In this document: positions 1 to 6,718 of the stretch, one piece after another | Layout of the letters: the number at the start of each line of letters is the position of its first letter | Position numbering within the stretch: position 1 is the stretch's first letter | NCBI GenBank assembly: GCA_034431495.1 | Contig: DAOUDB010000274.1 | Span: forward strand, 1-16,017 | DNA from: Roseilinea sp034431495 | GTDB lineage: Bacteria > Chloroflexota > Anaerolineae > J036 > Brachytrichaceae | DNA: 16,017 bases | Direction of reading: 5' to 3' | The notes under the pieces: generated by a model | The model's database searches: none | Told to the model about the DNA's origin: nothing | The model's input: the letters and a program-made list of their open reading frames with translations, nothing else | Made by a program: the position numbers and the translations under genes

Positions 1-200
1 ATTGGCAGACGGACAAGGTCGAAGTGACGATGATTCTGACGACGCCGTTCTGTCCGTATGGGCCGGCCATGATCGAGCAAGTGCGCCAGAAAGTGCAGGA
101 AGTCGCCCAGCGAACAGCCGTTGTAACGATGGGCCTGGAAATGTGGGAGCCGTCGATGATGGAAGATCAGGCGGCGGCGAACTGGGGTCTGTATTACTGA
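1..200 (+). CDS. MIP18/DUF59-family Fe-S assembly protein, C-terminal 65 residues (5' end outside window)
   Basis: The reading frame is open from base 3 to a TGA at 198-200, giving 65 residues without a start. The peptide begins WQTDKVEVTMILTTPFCPYG and ends with an acidic stretch and WGLYY. The conserved block is a beta-strand, then T-x-P-x-C-P with a single conserved cysteine (17th visible residue), then a helix with IEQVRQKVQEV, then an ELVWEP-like strand (here LEMWEPSMM). This is the C-terminal half of the MIP18/SufT-like (DUF59) fold. Known family members act in cytosolic iron-sulfur cluster assembly or in phenylacetyl-CoA oxygenase maturation (PaaD). Which applies here cannot be told without the N-terminus and upstream neighbours. 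A strong hairpin terminator begins 7 nt after the stop, so this is the last gene of its transcript. Another frame is open over the same bases but has no family resemblance and was discarded. Confidence 0.8.
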   Translation, partial: WQTDKVEVTMILTTPFCPYGPAMIEQVRQKVQEVAQRTAVVTMGLEMWEPSMMEDQAAANWGLYY

Positions 201-206
201 GATGAT

Positions 207-239
207 GCCGGGGCGCGCCAATGCGCCCCGGCGTGTTTT
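207..239 (+). terminator. Rho-independent terminator after the MIP18-family gene
   Basis: A perfect 10-bp stem pairs 207-216 (GCCGGGGCGC) with 223-232 (GCGCCCCGGC) around a 6-nt loop, followed by GTGTTTT. The T tract is only on the + strand side, so it stops the rightward transcript. The stop codon of the converging MFS gene lies at 239-241, directly at the end of the T tract. Confidence 0.8.
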
Positions 240-1474
240 CATGCGCCCTCTTGTGCGCCCCGTCGTCTCAGCGAGAGTGTGCTGGCCAGCACATTGCCCC
301 CGGCGCACACCATCAATCCTATCCCCACGCTCAGCCCTGCGCTCAGCAGACCGGACATCAGTAGTGGCGCAGCAAAGATTGCAAAGTTCGACACGCTGAG
401 TTGGACGCTGACGAAACTCTCATAGCGCTCAGGTGGGGCGTTCTCCACGACCAGCCCGAAGGCGGTCACCTGAAATAGCCCGCTTGCCAGGCCGCCGATC
501 GCTCCGGCCATCCAGGTCAGCGGCAGGCTCTGCGCCAGCGCCAGCACGATCATTTGCGCGCCGATGCCGGCCCCGCCCACCGCAAACATGCGCTGGTTGC
601 CGAACCGGCGCACCAGGCGTGGAATTATCGCGCCCATTGCAGCCACAGCCAGCCAGTACACCGTGATGTACCAGCCATAGGCTGTGTCACTGGCGCCCAG
701 TTCGCGCACCAACTTGAGCGGGATGAGCGGCGCGGAGGCGTTGAGCGCCAGTTGCGCGGCCAGTGTCACGATCAGGTAGCGCGCAGCCGGCCCATGCTTC
801 AGGATGTCGCCCAGGTCTTTGGCTGCCGATTGTCGGGCAGGCGGTTTGGCCGGCGCGGGCAGCGGCTTCACTGCGCCAAAGGTGAATATCTCGACAATGC
901 CGGCGGCGATGACCACCGCGCAGGCCACAAAATAGTTGACCGGCATATTCAGATGGTCGAGGATGACGGCCATGGCCGGCGTGCCGATTGCCATAGCCAG
1001 CCCCAGCACTGTCCAGCGCCCGCCCATCAACACGGCGATGCGCTCGGCCAGTGTGATTTTGGGCAGGAATGCGAAGAAGGTGACCTGCACGATGCCGATG
1101 ACAAGATTGATTGCCAGCGCGGCAGCCACCAGCGCCTCGGCTTGTCGATCCGGCAAAAGCAACACCAATGGAATCAGCAGCAGCGACAGGCGCGACAGAA
1201 ACACCGGCACGATCAGTGTGCGCATCGCATTTGGGGCGCGTTGCAGATACCAGCGAGCCAGCACGCTGGCGGCCGTCAATGCCAGCGCCGAGCCCGAGGT
1301 CAACACGCCCAACAACAGCGGCGAGGCGCCCAGCCGTGTCGCCAGCACCGGCACGTATTGCTGCTGGATGACCACAAACGGCATCACCCACATCACCTGG
1401 ATGATGAACAGACGCTCGTTGCGGCGCATCTGCTTGACGAGCGCAGGCTCCAGGCTGTATGGGGTGGCTGTCAT
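239..1474 (-). CDS. Major facilitator superfamily transporter
   Basis: The gene encodes 411 residues of very hydrophobic protein, the usual MFS length. Two halves of about six membrane segments each (roughly residues 22-195 and 231-400) flank a cytoplasmic, Pro/Ala/Lys-rich central loop (about 201-228). A motif-A-like sequence follows the second helix of the C-half (GAIIPRLVRRFGNQ, about 271-284). MFS proteins move small solutes across the cytoplasmic membrane, often driven by a proton gradient. The substrate cannot be read from the sequence; efflux is a reasonable guess. The start at 1474 lies 26 nt after the thyX stop on the same strand, so the two are probably co-transcribed. No good Shine-Dalgarno sequence precedes this ATG. 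The gene converges on the MIP18-family gene. Confidence 0.85.
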   Translation of the reverse strand: MTATPYSLEPALVKQMRRNERLFIIQVMWVMPFVVIQQQYVPVLATRLGASPLLLGVLTSGSALALTAASVLARWYLQRAPNAMRTLIVPVFLSRLSLLLIPLVLLLPDRQAEALVAAALAINLVIGIVQVTFFAFLPKITLAERIAVLMGGRWTVLGLAMAIGTPAMAVILDHLNMPVNYFVACAVVIAAGIVEIFTFGAVKPLPAPAKPPARQSAAKDLGDILKHGPAARYLIVTLAAQLALNASAPLIPLKLVRELGASDTAYGWYITVYWLAVAAMGAIIPRLVRRFGNQRMFAVGGAGIGAQMIVLALAQSLPLTWMAGAIGGLASGLFQVTAFGLVVENAPPERYESFVSVQLSVSNFAIFAAPLLMSGLLSAGLSVGIGLMVCAGGNVLASTLSLRRRGAQEGA

Positions 1475-1500
1475 GGTTGGGGGCTGGCCTGGAGTGGCGC

Positions 1501-2232
1501 TCAGAGAGCGCCGCCGAGCACGAATCGCTCGAAGGCTTCGGCGGTCCAGGGAAGGGCCGGCTTGAAGAAGTGCTCGTAGATGGCCTCGGCGTAGACGCGG
1601 ATTTCGTATTGCGCTTCTTCGGCCATACGCAGGCGCAAGAAACCCATGAGGTTGTGCGCGTCAACTTTGGCAACCCAGGTGTAATACACCGCGAAGCCGG
1701 GCAGAAAGACGCGCGCCAGTTCGCGGGCGACGCCGGCCTCCAGCGCCTGTTTGTACAGCGCGAAGCCCCGCTCATAATGCTCAATCAACGCGTCGAACAG
1801 GGGCCGGCCCTCTTCATCGTTCAGCTCGCCCAGGCTGGCCTGCTTGTTCGATGGCGACTGTTTGCGCCACGCAGCCGGCACGTAGAAATCGTTTTCCTCG
1901 AAGGCGACGTAGCGGCCCGACTGGGCGTTGAAATTCCACGTGCGATGCCGCACCCATTGCCACCAGGTGACCACCGGTGCGCGGACGCGGAATTTGAACT
2001 CCACCTGCTCGAAAGGGCTGGTGTGCCGGTGCTCCATCAAATAGAACAGCAGTTTCTTGTCTTTGTCGCTGCCCTTGCTCTCGCCCAGAAAGGATGCGCG
2101 CGCCGCATTGACGATGGCCAGATCATCGCCCATCAGATCCTGTAACTCGATCCAGCCCTTGTCCAGCACATCTACGCGTTTGCCGATCAGCCCCACGCCG
2201 GGCGCGGGCGCGTCAATAGTCATTTCCGTCAT
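1501..2232 (-). CDS. thyX: Flavin-dependent thymidylate synthase ThyX
   Basis: This is a 243-residue protein, typical for ThyX. The enzyme makes dTMP from dUMP using methylene-tetrahydrofolate, FAD and NAD(P)H, replacing ThyA. The ThyX signature RHR-X7-S is at residues 95-105 (RHRTWNFNAQS), followed by GRY. Upstream is the conserved EHRHTSPFEQ block (67-76), and the C-terminal HNLMGFLRLRM segment carries the conserved substrate-binding arginine. The first ATG (2232) has AGGAG only 2 nt upstream. The second in-frame ATG (residue 4, 2223) is 11 nt from the same AGGAG, so either could be used; I keep the longer form. It is divergent from the SirB1-like gene and probably co-transcribed with the MFS gene. 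No thyA is visible in the window. Confidence 0.97.
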   Translation of the reverse strand: MTEMTIDAPAPGVGLIGKRVDVLDKGWIELQDLMGDDLAIVNAARASFLGESKGSDKDKKLLFYLMEHRHTSPFEQVEFKFRVRAPVVTWWQWVRHRTWNFNAQSGRYVAFEENDFYVPAAWRKQSPSNKQASLGELNDEEGRPLFDALIEHYERGFALYKQALEAGVARELARVFLPGFAVYYTWVAKVDAHNLMGFLRLRMAEEAQYEIRVYAEAIYEHFFKPALPWTAEAFERFVLGGAL

Positions 2233-2255
2233 TGCTCCTAAGAGAGGTGAGCGCT

Positions 2256-2261
2256 ATTGTA
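2256..2261 (-). promoter_or_regulatory. Probable -10 element of the thyX promoter
   Basis: The minus strand reads TACAAT (a 5/6 match to TATAAT) at 2261-2256. A start about 7 nt downstream would give a leader of roughly 16 nt containing the AGGAG site. No convincing -35 hexamer lies 16-18 nt upstream. Confidence 0.45.
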
Positions 2262-2300
2262 GTAGATGAAATTCGATTCGCCGCTGCCGCTGGCCGGGTC

Positions 2301-2309
2301 TGCTATGAT
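2301..2309 (+). promoter_or_regulatory. Extended -10 promoter for the SirB1-like gene
   Basis: TGCTATGAT matches the extended -10 form TGn-TATnAT, with TATGAT at 2304-2309. No -35 match is visible at 17 nt, which an extended -10 can tolerate. The start point would be near 2316, leaving a leader of about 75 nt before the Shine-Dalgarno region. It is divergent from the thyX promoter in the same 157-bp gap. Confidence 0.5.
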
Positions 2310-2372
2310 TGCTCCCCTATATCAACTGGTGTTGCGCACTTCGTCGGCAACCCGTCTGAGGCTGATGAAGTG

Positions 2373-2393
2373 TGTGGAGGTGTGGAGTTGTGT
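2373..2393 (+). promoter_or_regulatory. Duplicated Shine-Dalgarno in an 8-bp tandem repeat, deciding the SirB1-like start
   Basis: The 8-mer TGTGGAGG (2373-2380) is followed by TGTGGAGT (2381-2388) and a partial third copy. This places GGAGG 9 nt and a second GGAG 2 nt before the GTG at 2390. The tandem copies support the 2390 start over the GTG at 2372, which has no ribosome binding site. Confidence 0.5.
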
Positions 2394-3262
2394 CTGATGG
2401 CGCCGCGTTGGATGCGTTTGCCGATGAAGTCGGCCGGCCCGACCGCGAGGTTGACCTGGCTCGCGCTGCGCTGGTGATGGGCGCTTTTGAGTACCCCGGT
2501 CTTGCCATCGAGCGCTATCTCAAGCGCCTCGACGACCTGGCTGCCGCAGCCAGGCCGGCCTTATCTGCGGCCGATCTGCCTGCCCTGGCGCTTGCTCAAT
2601 ATCTGTTCAAACGCGCTGGATTCACCGGCAATCAAGATGACTACCTTGACCCTCGCAACAGCTTTTTGAACCAGGTGCTCGACCGTCGGCTTGGGATCCC
2701 CATCACTTTGTCGTTGCTGTACATTGAAGTCGCCCGGCGTATGGGGATCGATGCCGAGGGCGTGGGGTTGCCCGGTCATTTCATCGTGCGCTCGCGCCTG
2801 GATGCTGAAGATACGCCGGCCACGCGTGGCGATGAAGCCGGCGACCGGCACGCCGTGATCTACCTCGATCCGTTCAATGGTGGCGCGCTGATGGAGGAAG
2901 AGGATTGCGCCGAGCGGGTGCGCGCCATCACCGGCGGTAAGCTGCCGTTCAACCAGGCTTTCCTGTCCCCCGTGGGCCCGCGCTATATGCTGAACCGCAT
3001 GCTGAACAATCTCAAGAATGCCTACGCCAGCCGGCAGGATCTCGAGCGCGCCCTGCGCGTAGTAGAGCGTTTGCTGGTGCTGAACCCCGGTGATCCTGAG
3101 GAGACGCGCAATCTGGGGCTGCTTCACGCCGGCCTGGGGCACACGCGTCAGGCGCTGGCAGCGCTGACGCGCTATCTGGAATTGCGGCCCGAAGCGCCGG
3201 ATGCTGCCACGATACGGAGCCACATTGTTGCGCTCAGCGGCCGGCTGGCGCGCTGGAACTAG
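2390..3262 (+). CDS. SirB1-family protein: transglutaminase-like domain plus TPR repeats
   Basis: The gene encodes 290 residues from the GTG at 2390, chosen for the GGAGG 9 nt upstream; a GTG at 2372 would add six residues. An N-terminal helical region (about 12-75) precedes the transglutaminase-like core. The core has the family hallmark DPRNSFLNQVLDRRLGIPI (87-105), then LSLLYIEVARRMGI, GHFIVR (129-134) and YLDPFNGG (158-165). The C-terminal part (about 200-285) is TPR-like (ALRVVERLLVLNPGD, NLGLLHAGLGHTRQAL). This matches the SirB1/YchA family (Transglut_core2 plus TPR). The molecular role is not established, and enzymatic activity should not be assumed. It is likely cytoplasmic because no signal peptide is present. 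It is divergent from thyX and ends 19 nt from the converging ABC permease. Confidence 0.85.
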   Translation: MSDGAALDAFADEVGRPDREVDLARAALVMGAFEYPGLAIERYLKRLDDLAAAARPALSAADLPALALAQYLFKRAGFTGNQDDYLDPRNSFLNQVLDRRLGIPITLSLLYIEVARRMGIDAEGVGLPGHFIVRSRLDAEDTPATRGDEAGDRHAVIYLDPFNGGALMEEEDCAERVRAITGGKLPFNQAFLSPVGPRYMLNRMLNNLKNAYASRQDLERALRVVERLLVLNPGDPEETRNLGLLHAGLGHTRQALAALTRYLELRPEAPDAATIRSHIVALSGRLARWN

Positions 3263-3281
3263 CCGGCGCGGCGAGAGTTGT

Positions 3282-4178
3282 TCACGCCTGGTCGCGCACT
3301 GCGCGGACTGCCAGCCAGAGCAGGATGCCGCTCCCGGCCAGATAGCACGTGGTCAGGATCAGGAATGGCGCCGGCAGCACGATCACCGCAGGTGACGCCG
3401 GGAACGGTCCGATCGTCAGCGTCAGCAGATTCCCGCCGTTCACGAAGTTTGCCTCTGATGTGACCAGCGCGCCGACAGGACTGAGGCTGATGAGCGCGAC
3501 GAACAGCGCGGTCAACGCCGGCGCCGCGCCAGAAGTGCCTGCTCGCCCCCCCGGCCCGGCCAGAACGGGAAAGACGAGTATGGCGAGCACTGACAGGCCG
3601 ATGACGATGCCCACAACGATTGAATAGGCGACAACTGTCGCGCTGAGTGTGCTGTGGGCGCGGCTCGACACGAACAGACCCAGCGTTGTGAACAGCGCAG
3701 CCGATGCCAGGATCACGCACAGCGCGGCTGCGAACTGGGCCGGCTCTACGCCGCCCAGCAGGAATGCCAGACTGAACAGTGGGGTGGTTGCCAGCACCAG
3801 CAGCAGCACGTAGCCGAGGACGGGAATCAGCTTGCCCCACACGATCTGGCGCGGGCTGAGCAGGGTAGCCTTGAGAAGGTCAAACGTAAGTCGTTCGCGT
3901 TCGCCGCTGATGGCGCTCACAGTGAATGCGGGCGCCACAAAACTGACCAGGACGATTTGCAGGCCGACCAGGACGTAGAACAAAGCCGATCCCACCTGGC
4001 TGGAGTTGCCCACGCCCGAAGCAGGGTTGGCCAGTGATACGCCCATGTACAGCAAGAGCGCGATGCCGCTGACGATGGCGATATACACGGTTAGCACTGC
4101 GTAGGCCCGCGTGCCGCGCATGTAACCGCGCAACTCCTTGACCATCAACGGGTTGACCCCCAAGTTAAGCTCTGCCAT
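3282..4178 (-). CDS. ABC-2 type transporter permease
   Basis: This is a 298-residue integral membrane protein with about six predicted helices (near 28-47, 65-90, 118-142, 150-172, 185-206 and 272-292). GERERLTFDLLKATLLSPRQ (92-111) after the second helix is the loop typical of ABC-2 permeases that contacts the ATPase. The start at 4178 gives MAELNLGVNPLMVKELRGYM, the usual N-terminus of this group. The frame stays open to 4325, but that extension is polar, proline/arginine-rich and overlaps the ATPase gene, so it is rejected. The gene lies 118 nt downstream of the ATPase gene, with a structured element in between. The two proteins probably form one exporter. The substrate is unknown. Confidence 0.85.
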   Translation of the reverse strand: MAELNLGVNPLMVKELRGYMRGTRAYAVLTVYIAIVSGIALLLYMGVSLANPASGVGNSSQVGSALFYVLVGLQIVLVSFVAPAFTVSAISGERERLTFDLLKATLLSPRQIVWGKLIPVLGYVLLLVLATTPLFSLAFLLGGVEPAQFAAALCVILASAALFTTLGLFVSSRAHSTLSATVVAYSIVVGIVIGLSVLAILVFPVLAGPGGRAGTSGAAPALTALFVALISLSPVGALVTSEANFVNGGNLLTLTIGPFPASPAVIVLPAPFLILTTCYLAGSGILLWLAVRAVRDQA

Positions 4179-4225
4179 GCGCGCTGCGATTCTATCACCT
4201 GGTTCGCGCAGGGGCGCATTTCTTT

Positions 4226-4296
4226 GCCGGGGCACGCTGCTCGCGGATTCATCCGCCGCGCAAGTCGGCGGATTGCCCCGGCCGGGAAATGTTCCC
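4226..4296 (-). repeat. Nested inverted repeats between ABC ATPase and permease genes
   Basis: The 118-bp gap holds three elements. (a) A perfect hairpin, GGGAA (4284-4288) with TTCCC (4292-4296), sits directly after the ATPase stop. (b) A perfect 9-bp outer stem pairs 4226-4234 (GCCGGGGCA) with 4274-4282 (TGCCCCGGC). (c) Inside it, ATCCGCC (4251-4257) pairs with GGCGGAT (4267-4273). ATCCGC can instead pair with GCGGAT at 4243-4248, so the two inner folds exclude each other. There is no T tract on either strand. It could be an mRNA-stabilising or attenuating element in the operon. The function is inferred only. Confidence 0.5.
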
Positions 4297-5328
4297 TCAC
4301 GCCGGCCCGGCCTGTGCCGGCCCATTCAGGCCGGTCAGGATTTTTTCCAGCGAGTCTGCTTGCTCGCTGAACGACACCACCTGCACGCCGGTGCGCATCA
4401 GATGACGCAACAACTCTGTGGCGTCGCTGTAATTGCCCGCGAACACAATCTGCATTTCCTTCAGCGCATGGAGTGCGCTTGCATCCATCGCTTCTTCATG
4501 GTCCGCAACGTGCGCTGTATTGATGCGATCGGCATCCCGCACCGCCTCGCTGGGCAATGAGCCAAGCCGCACGTCCACGACGCCCTGTCCGGTGCGCGCG
4601 TGGTTGATCGCCATCTCGATATTGCCGAAGAACTTGACGGCGATGATGCGATGGGGACGCAGGCGCGCGCGGATGGCTGCGCTCTCGCCGGCGACCAGTA
4701 TGTGGCCGCTCTCCATGATGCCGATATGCGTGCACATGTCTTCCAGCTCGGCCAGGATGTGCGAGGTGATGACGATTGTCTTGTTCATGCTGCGCAACTC
4801 TTTGAGCAACTCGCGCAGTTCGACCCGCGCGCGGGGATCCAGGCTGGCGGTGGCGTCGTCGAGCAACAAGACTTGTGGATCATGGACCAGCGCGCGGGCC
4901 ATTCCGAGCCGTTGGCGCATTCCCCGCGACAGTTTGTCTACCGGCTCGTTCCTGCGATGCGATAGATCGACCAGGGCCAGCAGGTCGCCAGTCAGCGCAG
5001 CGCGGTCGTTGGCCGGCACGCCATAGCACGCGGCGAAAAAGGTCATGTATTCGGCGACGGTCATATCCGGATACACGCCGCTCACATCCGGCAAATAGCC
5101 GACCAATCGTCGGACGCGGGCAGTGTGGCGCCGGATGGATGCCCCGCCCACCAGCGCGTCGCCGCTGGTCGGAGGCAGCAGCGCGGCAAGCATGCGAATC
5201 AGCGTCGTCTTGCCGGCGCCGTTCGGGCCAACGATGCCGAAGATCGAGCCGGCGCCGATCTGGATCGACAGCCGGTCCACCGCCGTTGTCTTGCCAAAGA
5301 CTCTGGTCAGCTCTCTGGTCTCGATCAT
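4297..5328 (-). CDS. ABC-2 type transporter ATP-binding protein
   Basis: This is a 343-residue cytoplasmic ATPase. Walker A is GPNGAGKT (34-41), the signature is LSRGMRQ (133-139), Walker B is VLLLDD (153-158), the D-loop is SLDP (162-165) and the switch histidine is H190 (TSH). The Q-loop position is Asp (YLPD, 78-81), as Glu or Asp often is in this group. The residue after the Walker B aspartate, normally the catalytic glutamate, is Asp158. A C-terminal region of about 120 residues after the nucleotide-binding domain is typical of ABC-2 ATPases and ends with SLEKILTGL. The ATG is 11 nt after the epimerase stop, without a clear Shine-Dalgarno sequence, which suggests translational coupling. 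The partner is the downstream permease; the substrate is unknown. Confidence 0.92.
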   Translation of the reverse strand: MIETRELTRVFGKTTAVDRLSIQIGAGSIFGIVGPNGAGKTTLIRMLAALLPPTSGDALVGGASIRRHTARVRRLVGYLPDVSGVYPDMTVAEYMTFFAACYGVPANDRAALTGDLLALVDLSHRRNEPVDKLSRGMRQRLGMARALVHDPQVLLLDDATASLDPRARVELRELLKELRSMNKTIVITSHILAELEDMCTHIGIMESGHILVAGESAAIRARLRPHRIIAVKFFGNIEMAINHARTGQGVVDVRLGSLPSEAVRDADRINTAHVADHEEAMDASALHALKEMQIVFAGNYSDATELLRHLMRTGVQVVSFSEQADSLEKILTGLNGPAQAGPA

Positions 5329-5339
5329 GGTTGCCCGGT

Positions 5340-6263
5340 TCAGCCGGCTTGTTGAAAGGCTTGCACGACGCGCCGCAGGCCGTCTTCCAGCGATGTGCGC
5401 GGCTGGTATTTGAGACGCTCCTGGGCGCGCGACAGGTCGGCGCTCATGCGCGACACGCCGCCGCTCTCGGCGGTGACGTGAAGCGCTGCCAGCGACTTGC
5501 CGAGCACCCGGCCAACTGTCTCCACCACGGCATTGATGCTCGTGCCAGTCCCGCTACCGACATTGATCGTCAGCCGGTTGACGTTAGGGGCGCTGGCGGC
5601 GCTGACCAGCGCGCTCACCACATCATCCACATAAACGAAGTCGCGTGTTTGCTTGCCGCTGCCATGCACGATGATCGAGCCGCCGCTGAGCGCCTGGCGC
5701 ACGATGGCTGGTATGACCGGCGGGTGTGAAGCCCGAAATGCCTGGCCCGGCCCGTAAGCGTTGAAGATGCGCAGGGCAACCGTCTCCATGCCCCACAGCG
5801 CGCCGATCGTGTGCACATAGTATTCGGCGGCCAGCTTGCTCACGGCGTAGGGTGAAGCCGGGCTGGGGATGCACGTCTCGCGCACCGGTTGCTCGGCTTG
5901 TTCGCCGTAGACAGCGCCAGATGAAGCGAGCACAACCCGCCGCACGCCGGCGTCGCGCATGGCCTGCATCAGGGCTACTGTGCCACCCACGTTGGTTTCG
6001 TTGTAGTCTTTGGGATACAGCACCGACTCTGGCACCGATACGCGCGCTGCCAGGTGATACACGCAATCCACACCCTGCAGCACAGACCACAACTTGGGCA
6101 CGTCGGCCACATCTCCGCGCGTGAAATGCACCGCCGGATCAAGGTGAGAGGGGTCCCCGCTGCTCAGGTTGTCTATCACGCGCACGACTGCGCCGGCGTG
6201 GACGAGTGTGTTGGCGAGTGCCGTGCCCAGGAAGCCGGCGCCGCCGGTGATTAGAACTTTCAT
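5340..6263 (-). CDS. NAD-dependent epimerase/dehydratase (UDP-glucose 4-epimerase-like, extended SDR)
   Basis: This 307-residue protein has the extended short-chain dehydrogenase fold. The nucleotide-binding GGAGFLG is at 7-13, with Asp31 after the second strand favouring NAD over NADP. LASSGAVYG (112-120) supplies the catalytic Ser, and the catalytic pair is Tyr139 and Lys143 (YAVSK). LRIFNAYGPGQ and DFVYVDDVV are further family marks. Members epimerise or dehydrate nucleotide sugars in the cytoplasm for surface polysaccharides. The exact sugar (UDP-glucose/galactose, UDP-GlcNAc or GDP-mannose type) cannot be assigned. It sits third in the leftward cluster, 11 nt before the ABC ATPase gene, so it may feed an exported glycan, though ABC-2 exporters have many substrates. 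A heptamer repeat array abuts its ATG. Confidence 0.9.
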   Translation of the reverse strand: MKVLITGGAGFLGTALANTLVHAGAVVRVIDNLSSGDPSHLDPAVHFTRGDVADVPKLWSVLQGVDCVYHLAARVSVPESVLYPKDYNETNVGGTVALMQAMRDAGVRRVVLASSGAVYGEQAEQPVRETCIPSPASPYAVSKLAAEYYVHTIGALWGMETVALRIFNAYGPGQAFRASHPPVIPAIVRQALSGGSIIVHGSGKQTRDFVYVDDVVSALVSAASAPNVNRLTINVGSGTGTSINAVVETVGRVLGKSLAALHVTAESGGVSRMSADLSRAQERLKYQPRTSLEDGLRRVVQAFQQAG

Positions 6264-6297
6264 GTCAGACTACAGATATCGGACTTCAGATGCCAGA
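6263..6297 (-). repeat. Degenerate heptamer tandem repeat (five units) abutting the epimerase start codon
   Basis: Read on the + strand in 7-base steps from 6263, five consecutive units fit NNNCRGA (for example TGTCAGA at 6263-6269 and CTACAGA at 6270-6276). The first unit overlaps the first base of the start codon as seen on the minus strand. The in-phase pattern decays after 6297. The rest of the 80-bp gap up to 6343 holds nothing else recognisable. Confidence 0.55.
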
Positions 6298-6343
6298 TCA
6301 CGAATCGGAAGTAGGAGGCGGCAGTGCGCTTTGGCAGGTTGTG

Positions 6344-6691
6344 TCAGCCGGGCGGCCAGGTCAGGCGCCGGCCACCCAACAGATGCAGATGCAGGTGATA
6401 CACCGACTGCCCGCCCTGCGCGTTGCAGTTGATCACGATGCGGTAGCCCTGTTCGGCGATGCCCATTTCGCCGGCGATCCTCTGTGCCGTCAACAGCAGC
6501 TTGCCCAGCAGTGCCTGGTCATCCGGGCCGGCGTCGTTCAACGTGCGCATGGTCTTGTTTGGCACGATCAGAATGTGTATCGGCGCGACAGGGCTGACAT
6601 CTTGAAAGGCGGTCACTTCGTCATCCTGATACACGATGCGCGCCGGCGCCTCGCCACGCACAATTCGGCTGAAAATAGTGTCTGTGGACAT
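6344..6691 (-). CDS. HIT-family (Hint-like) nucleotide hydrolase
   Basis: This 115-residue protein has the usual length for a bacterial Hint/HIT protein. The histidine triad is HLHLHLL at 99-105, where the middle histidine (H101) is the expected nucleophile. The N-terminal part has the standard IFSRIVRGEAPA start, YQDDEVTAFQDVSPVAPIH and the conserved His39. Family members hydrolyse purine nucleoside phosphoramidates or related AMP-linked compounds in the cytoplasm. The physiological substrate is usually unclear. The ATG is 5 nt after the stop of the lipoprotein gene, so the two are in one transcript. The epimerase gene follows after 80 nt. Confidence 0.95.
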   Translation of the reverse strand: MSTDTIFSRIVRGEAPARIVYQDDEVTAFQDVSPVAPIHILIVPNKTMRTLNDAGPDDQALLGKLLLTAQRIAGEMGIAEQGYRIVINCNAQGGQSVYHLHLHLLGGRRLTWPPG

Positions 6692-6718
6692 ACTGACTAC
6701 TGGCTATTGACTTCGGTC
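6691..6718 (+). repeat. Heptamer tandem repeat spanning the lipoprotein/HIT junction
   Basis: Read on the + strand in 7-base steps: TACTGAC (6691-6697) and TACTGGC (6698-6704), then a unit one base different from the first (6705-6711), then a more diverged unit (6712-6718). On the coding (minus) strand the array forms the last codons and TAG stop of the lipoprotein gene and runs into the ATG of the HIT gene. Confidence 0.55.

Noticed and set aside
554..1579. Long + strand open frame (341 codons) opposite the MFS gene, and others opposite thyX (1459-2145)
   Set aside because: Translations are rich in His, Arg, Gln and Ala with no family pattern. They are frames left open by G+C-rich codon use opposite clear MFS and ThyX genes.
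687..1784. Minus strand open frame (365 codons) overlapping both thyX and the MFS gene
   Set aside because: Same-strand shifted frame crossing the thyX/MFS junction; low-complexity Arg/Pro/Ala peptide, no recognisable domain.
3263..3281. Bidirectional terminator between the SirB1-like gene and the ABC permease
   Set aside because: The 19-bp gap has no credible stem-loop with a T tract on either strand; the same holds for the 12-bp gap at 11104-11115.
4179..4325. N-terminal extension of the ABC permease reading frame
   Set aside because: It would overlap the ATPase gene and adds an Arg/Pro-rich stretch unlike ABC-2 permease N-termini; the inverted-repeat element explains the sequence.
6263..6718. 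Heptamer arrays as remnants of a CRISPR
   Set aside because: Unit length is 7 bp with no spacers, and no cas-like gene is present.
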